Notes under the pieces: model-generated
Told to the model about the DNA's origin: nothing
What the model saw: only the letters and a program-made list of their open reading frames with translations
Databases searched by the model: none
Assembly: GCA_036172665.1 (NCBI GenBank)
Contig: CM069870.1
Span: forward strand, 71,114,212 to 71,178,211
DNA length: 64,000 nucleotides
Origin: Prosopocoilus inquinatus
Taxonomy: Eukaryota > Arthropoda > Insecta > Coleoptera > Lucanidae
Direction: 5' to 3'
Made by a program: the position numbers and the translations under genes
Shown: positions 59,063 to 64,000 of the stretch, one piece after another
Layout of the letters: the number at the start of each line of letters is the position of its first letter
How positions within the stretch are numbered: position 1 is the first letter of the stretch

Positions 59063-59523
59063 CGTGCTTGAAATGAATTCCTAATTAAAGTAGGCTGTGA
59101 TTTCAGTGTTTTGTCTCAGAAATGTTTGGAACACCGGCAGCTATCCTATTATTCAAATTCAGGCTGCAGTAAGTGAATGGTCGAAGTGGTCTGACCAAAC
59201 CACGTGATCACTTTTCTCAATTGGTGATTGGTCAGAGGGGTCAGTCGGTCTGTTGACTTGACGATTTTTTTTGCAATTCGACCGTTCACTTAACTCAGCC
59301 TATATAAATGTCAAATTGTGACAGTTTGAATTTTCGATTTATAAAATGTCAGAATTACAAAGCATTTTTTTTTATTACTGAAAGTTATTTTAGAATTCGT
59401 AGTCTAAAAAATGGTCACTGTAGTTATTGACAACTGCTCTGTAACTCTTATATTGTGTTTATAGTGTTGCCAACTGTTTAAAAAGTTATAGCCTACTTTA
59501 AGGTGGAATTCATTTGAAGCACG
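59063..59523. mobile_element. 461-bp MITE carrying the unoccupied version of the transposon target
   Basis: The ends 'cgtgcttgaaatgaattcc' and 'ggaattcatttgaagcacg' are complementary, and 'taaagtaggct' pairs with 'agcctacttta'. Inside, 59161-59299 forms a second palindrome ('aggctgcagtaagtgaatgg' with 'ccgttcacttaactcagcct'). Its centre (59200-59262) matches both flanks of the transposon at 15.6/21.4 kb. Confidence 0.75.
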
Positions 59524-59529
59524 GTATCT

Positions 59530-60180
59530 TTGCCGTCCGGATTTTTAAGTAGCCTTGCGTGGTTTTTAAATTTTAGAGACGGCAACCCTAGTGAAAGGTG
59601 ACTTTAGTGTGGCTCCCTCTTCAATACAAAAAAAATGGCTCTGAACTAACTAAGAAGCGACCGGCTGGGGAAAGCACTGCTTTTGCTTTATTAATTTAGG
59701 CGTCCGTAGAGATGTGCAGTGAAATGAAATTTCTCTGAAAATTTCTTAGTTGACGGAAGTTTCCTTTTCGTTTGGAAACTTCACTGAAAGAATCCAAACA
59801 TCGATCATTACGTTCAGGGTCGGAAGAAGGGTAGTCTGCGCCCTTACGCAAAATCCAATGCAAAACGATAATAAGCGCCCCTCTTTCTGAAAAAAGGAAA
59901 CAAATTCACGTGAATTTATAACAGTGCCTCAAAAATGGTGTGCACGCTACTTAAGCTGGCCTTAGTAGCCCCCGTAGAGTATAAAATCGATTGCAGAAAA
60001 AGTATTGCACTTCCATAGTTGCCAGATTTTTTCCAATTTGAAGGTAACCATTATTTTTCCAAAATTTGTGTTGTTATGAGTTAATCTGTAGTTATATTTC
60101 GGTAACTACGTGTTGCATGTGCTTGGTTTATTAAGGGTAGCAACATTTCTTTCCGGAACTGACGTTGCTACGCCGTTTGA
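59530..60180. repeat. Intergenic with dispersed repeat (copy 3 of 3, about 59830-59975)
   Basis: 'gaagaagggtagtctgcgcc' through 'aagcgcccctctttctg' and 'aacaaattcacgtga' matches 42555-42720. The rest is AT-rich without a gene. Confidence 0.6.
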
Positions 60181-60370
60181 AATCAAAGTCTTGTGTAACC
60201 ACGTCCTTCGCATTCTGTGAAGTCTGAAGCCTACGTGTCTTATGTAACCATGTACTTCGCGTTCTGTGAAGTCTTGAAGCCTGGAAATGACATTGCTTCT
60301 CCGTTTGAAATCAAGGCTTTTCGTTGGTCTTGTGTAACCACGTCCTTCGCGTTTTGTGTTCCGATTGGAT
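60180..60370. repeat. Short tandem duplication around TGTAACCACGTCCTTCGC
   Basis: 'tgtaaccacgtccttcgc' plus 'ttctgtgaagtct' appears at about 60193, 60243 and 60332, with 'ccgtttgaaatcaa' twice. The 96-aa frame over it is repeat-driven and has no domain. Confidence 0.6.
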
Positions 60371-60379
60371 GGCCATGTT

Positions 60380-62050
60380 CGCTCAGAAAGCAGACTTTGG
60401 TGTCCATCTTGACGACTACACTTCTTCGTTCGATTTGTTTGGTAAATTGTGGGAATTCGTGTAAAATTGTGTTACAAAATTCATCAAAACAGGTTTATCT
60501 GGAATGAAACAAGGTCTACGTGTCTTTTATGGTGCCTTCACGCAGCCTTGCCTGCGGATTTTCTAGATTCGTAAGGATTAGAGGTGACACGATTGTTAGG
60601 CTTGGCCGTGGTTACACATATTCCTTTGTTTATTATAACAAAATCTGTTTCATCCCGGGTTATTACGACTGAATACTCTGTGAATCGTTGTGAAGAAGGC
60701 GGATCTCGTTCTTGTGAAAACGTGTGACAGTATATAACAATTTATTACGCCAGGGTTTTATTACGTCTCAAACCCTGTCTTGAAGGAACGAGTGTCAGTA
60801 TATCTCCTAGAAGTTTTCGCTTATAAGCGCATGCTGTGGAACCTTGAGAGTCGATTCCATAGTGCGCTCATCAGCTGGGATTATTCCCTGCCGCCCTAAT
60901 TGTTGTAGAAATGTGGTTGGATAGCAGTATGGATTTATACCTACAAGCAAGAAGAAAGAAGAAAATAGAATGGCGCGTAATAAAAAGAAAATTATAATTA
61001 TTTTGATGATGAATTAATTTCCTCTGCCTTCAGCAGATGGCGATACTAATTCATTCTTCATGGCAAGCGTATAACAGGAAGTTCAACTGTCACCGTAGAT
61101 TTATAAAAACAAGAAGAAGGAAAGAAATGTGAACGCGCACAATCAATCAGGCTCTCCCTATCTGTGCATTAAAGTCGAAAACGTAAATTCTTCAACTCTA
61201 GGACGTTACAAGTGCAGTGTTGAAATTAAATAAGAACAAAATAGGTTAGACTGATGCTAGCGGTTCGAACGAAATGAAAGTCCTATGTTAAAACATTAAT
61301 TTTACAAATAAAACAAATCAAGAAAATTATAAATAACAGTTGAAAATAAAGAAAATTATTGCTACGATTTTAAGGAATTTAATTCAGTAAACATTGGTAC
61401 GATTTAATAAAGAAGAGAATTGATTTTCCTACCTGTTTAGCAGGGAAACTCTCCCCCAGAGAACTTCTTTTTGGCTTAAAAGGAGTAGCTCGTTGACGGA
61501 GGGAAATTATCTCGGGGTTTTTGGTTCGTCCAGCTGGGGGAAAGGGTTCTTTTCCCAAGGCTTAACACCCACAAAACTACACCCTCCTTTGCCTAACTCT
61601 CGAAACTACATCTCCCTTTACCAGAACAATTTGGCTGGCACAAATTTTGGCCGATGAACGACTTCTTAAAGAATAATTATTTTAATGAATAAAACATTGA
61701 TAATTACATTGTTAATATCACATTTATTTGTAACGGCGGAACGTGTTAATTATTTTCCTTGGTAATTCACGCCCGAAGGTATATTTCAACCCCTCCCTCC
61801 GCGGCGTGCTTCAAAACCAGCCCAGGAGCTGGTATACTCTAACGTGTCCCTTCAGAACTATTGTTTTTGAGTGGGCGGAAAACGTTTTCTCATGGTTATT
61901 TCTCACGTCTCAGCAAAAGCAACGAGTTTGATAAGTTTTGAATTCGCCACTAGAATTTCTTTATGCGAAGTTAAAGAAGGAGACGCAAGATCATTTAATA
62001 TTTGAAAGAAAATTATTTATGTTTGAAATTTCGGTTGTCTGCAAAAGATA
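60380..62050. other. Intergenic; no gene seen
   Basis: Unique-looking AT-rich DNA with short frames only. 'cagcagatggcgatacta' near 61031 resembles the recurring AGATGGCG motif. Confidence 0.35.
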
Positions 62051-62200
62051 GTTTTACTTTTCAACTCAAGAATGAAGTAAACCTTTTTGTTACAAAGGAG
62101 ATAAAAATGAATACACGCGTTCACAGAAGATATCTTTACTTTTCAACTCAAGAATGAAGAGAACCTTTGATTACAAAGGAGATAACCCTGAATACGTACG
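62050..62200. repeat. ~88-bp tandem duplication
   Basis: 'ttacttttcaactcaagaat' followed by 'gaag..aacctttg.ttac' and 'aaaggagata' occurs twice in succession, near 62055 and 62145. Confidence 0.7.
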
Positions 62201-62764
62201 TAAACAGTTTTCAAACTGCACAACAGATGGGATGGTAATTCTTCACTGCAATCGAAGAGACTGGACGAAAATTAGATGTTTTTAAAACGTACTAGATGGA
62301 GATTCATTTCCAAGACTACGGATATCATTTTTACATGCTACTTTTAAGAAGGACGAAGAAAATATATTTGCTTAGTTTCGTATGAGTCCTTGAAAGAGAT
62401 ACAAAACATAAACTCATTTGTGCGAGAGAGAGTGCAATATTCGCCGAGATAGATCTTAGAGTGCGCAGCTTGGTGAAAATACGTAAGGTGAGATGTTGCG
62501 CAGGAAACTTACGTGGTGGAGGGGTCGTAGCCAATGAAGGATCAGCGGTGACGAGTACAAGAATGCTGCCTCAAATTCGCCGACTTCTGGTGGTTAAATC
62601 TGCGCATGCGTCTCTGTACTGTTTGTTGTTTCCACCACGGAATGCGGTTTCTGAACACAACTCTGGTTCTGCGTTTGTCAAGTATTCATGATGGACTCAA
62701 TACGCATAATTCAAAAGATATAAACCAAGTTTTAGGAAAACAATAACGAGATTAATTAATGCCT

Positions 62765-62770
62765 TTTATT
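62765..62770 (-). terminator. Poly(A) signal AATAAA of the right-edge gene
   Basis: TTTATT on the plus strand, about 220 nt past the minus-strand stop at 62989, leaves a plausible 3' UTR. Confidence 0.4.
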
Positions 62771-62988
62771 TAAAAATAAACTCACTTAATACGAACAGTT
62801 TAAATGTTCCGGTAAACATCTGCAAACTGTCTTTTTGTCGACTGTCTCATTCATTAATCATTGTTCACTTTTTTATATTTACAATTAATAGGACGTTGCC
62901 AATCCTGTATAGGAATGACAAAATTATAAATACCTAACTTTTGTACACGACACGAACATCATTAACAGTTTCAAGTGCACAATAATGG

Positions 62989-64000
62989 CTAGCACCAACT
63001 GCCGTTTTCAATCGCGCGCTGCGAAAACCCATTGTCGTGTTTGTGACCAAAACTGGTCCACTTCACCTCGTTCTGTTTTTTCCCTGGTTGGTCCAATCTG
63101 CCGACGGAGCCGTTCTGTTTCCTATCGGGAGACTTCTCAACTTTAACAGTTAGAACAGAAACTGGCGGAACTTCTCCCTTATAGTTCCTCTTGAGCGGCT
63201 TCCTCGGGTCGTTCCTATCGGGGGATCCCGCGGACGTGTCCGTCGGCGTTTCCACAGACTGAACGCTCTGTGCCCTGTGCAAAGAGAGTCTGATTGGTTT
63301 CTTCGGGGGCGTCGGCCTCGGTTTCTCACTATACATGTTGTGATGGTAGTTTGGAAGTTGTTTTTTAATATTACCGCCACCACCACCACCGCCGCCTTCG
63401 ATTGGTTCTGATGTGTAATCGATGTTGTTTTGGTTTTGGCCTTGGTTGACACCGCGATGGTATGTGTTGCAATCACTATCAAAATCCAACGACTTAACAC
63501 TCCTGACGTCTTGCAGCTTTTTGTATAAGCGTCTCCCTCCGTTGGTGGCGGCGGCAGTTGTGGTGGAGGAAGAATCTATCCCGTCTAAAGTTTCTATGCT
63601 CCTCGAGTCGTATTTTGGACCAATGTGGACTTCCGATCGGAAATCCAGGACTGAAGTTGATTTCCGGGCGTTGTAATGTCGCAGTAAATCCGCGTTGTAC
63701 TTCTCAGAAGCCGTCAGACATTTCTGTCTGTGTTTTTCGTACAAATTCGCCTCCTTGTGCTTGGTTAGGTCGTAGACTATTTTCGTCGCCTTCTTGTAGC
63801 TCTGTTCCATCAAGGACGGCTCCGGGTATTCCCTTTCTGCCGCCACGGGCTTGTGGTGGTGTCCGTTTTCCGTAACTCGCCTTGGCCGGGAAGGTTGTTC
63901 AACCGTAGAGTTAGTTTCAGAACTGTAATCTCTTTCTCTGCCAACGTAGTGATGGTGATGGTGCTTCTTGGGGTGGTAGTTTTGATCCACGGTGCCGCCG
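62989..64000 (-). CDS. C-terminal part of an unrecognised low-complexity protein
   Basis: The minus-strand frame is open from the window edge to the stop at 62989 (about 336 residues), so this is the 3' end of a longer gene. In order it shows His-rich runs (HHHHH near the edge), a charged helical stretch (SYKKATKIVYDLTKHKEANLYEKHRQKC), Ser/Arg-rich segments (RSVKSLDF), a run of eight glycines, a proline-rich PRPTPPKKP site that could bind SH3 domains, the phrase RAQSVQSVETPTD, and a C-terminus ending SWC. GC content and codon use are higher than in the neighbouring DNA, supporting coding. It resembles a cytoskeletal or signalling scaffold tail, but I cannot name it. Confidence 0.75.
   Translation of the reverse strand, partial: GGTVDQNYHPKKHHHHHYVGRERDYSSETNSTVEQPSRPRRVTENGHHHKPVAAEREYPEPSLMEQSYKKATKIVYDLTKHKEANLYEKHRQKCLTASEKYNADLLRHYNARKSTSVLDFRSEVHIGPKYDSRSIETLDGIDSSSTTTAAATNGGRRLYKKLQDVRSVKSLDFDSDCNTYHRGVNQGQNQNNIDYTSEPIEGGGGGGGGNIKKQLPNYHHNMYSEKPRPTPPKKPIRLSLHRAQSVQSVETPTDTSAGSPDRNDPRKPLKRNYKGEVPPVSVLTVKVEKSPDRKQNGSVGRLDQPGKKQNEVKWTSFGHKHDNGFSQRAIENGSWC

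Noticed and set aside
60217..60507. 96-aa plus frame
   Set aside because: It spans a short tandem duplication and its text repeats with it. No family resemblance.

Overview
The window is nuclear DNA of an insect. It is AT-rich, with GT-AG introns (several of 50-60 nt), AATAAA signals and dense satellites and MITEs. A beetle is plausible from the general look, but I cannot prove the species.

The left 46 kb is gene-poor. It holds three small membrane-protein genes (1.4, 8.0 and 9.8 kb), two of them clear paralogues. It also holds tandem arrays with periods of 297, 185, 123, about 305, about 155, about 355, about 490 and about 218 bp, plus AT-rich blocks carrying TGACCTTGA motifs and several families of short inverted-repeat elements. 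The standout is a 5.86-kb DNA transposon at 15576-21433. It encodes a broken RAG1-core/Transib-like transposase, has about 32-bp terminal inverted repeats that begin CACAGTG/CACACTG (the left one is identical to the V(D)J RSS heptamer), and is flanked by a perfect 5-bp GC-rich duplication, CGGCG. A related sequence without the insertion lies near 59.2 kb. A 1.8-kb foldback structure is nested near its right end.

From 46.4 to 56.7 kb there is a compact block of four ordinary genes, whose exons I rebuilt from splice sites and reading frame: a putative zinc metallopeptidase (+, 458 aa), a VPS9-domain protein (-, 308 aa), TMEM17 (+, 192 aa, with a 4.9-kb repeat-filled first intron) and a glycolipid transfer protein (-, 221 aa). 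They alternate in strand. The first pair converges with interleaved poly(A) signals, the second diverges from a 294-bp promoter, and the third converges with 79 bp between stops. A possible 5' exon of another gene lies at 57.2-57.6 kb. The right edge carries the last exon of an unrecognised low-complexity protein on the minus strand.

Most other open frames are chance frames running through satellites or low-complexity DNA and are not annotated.
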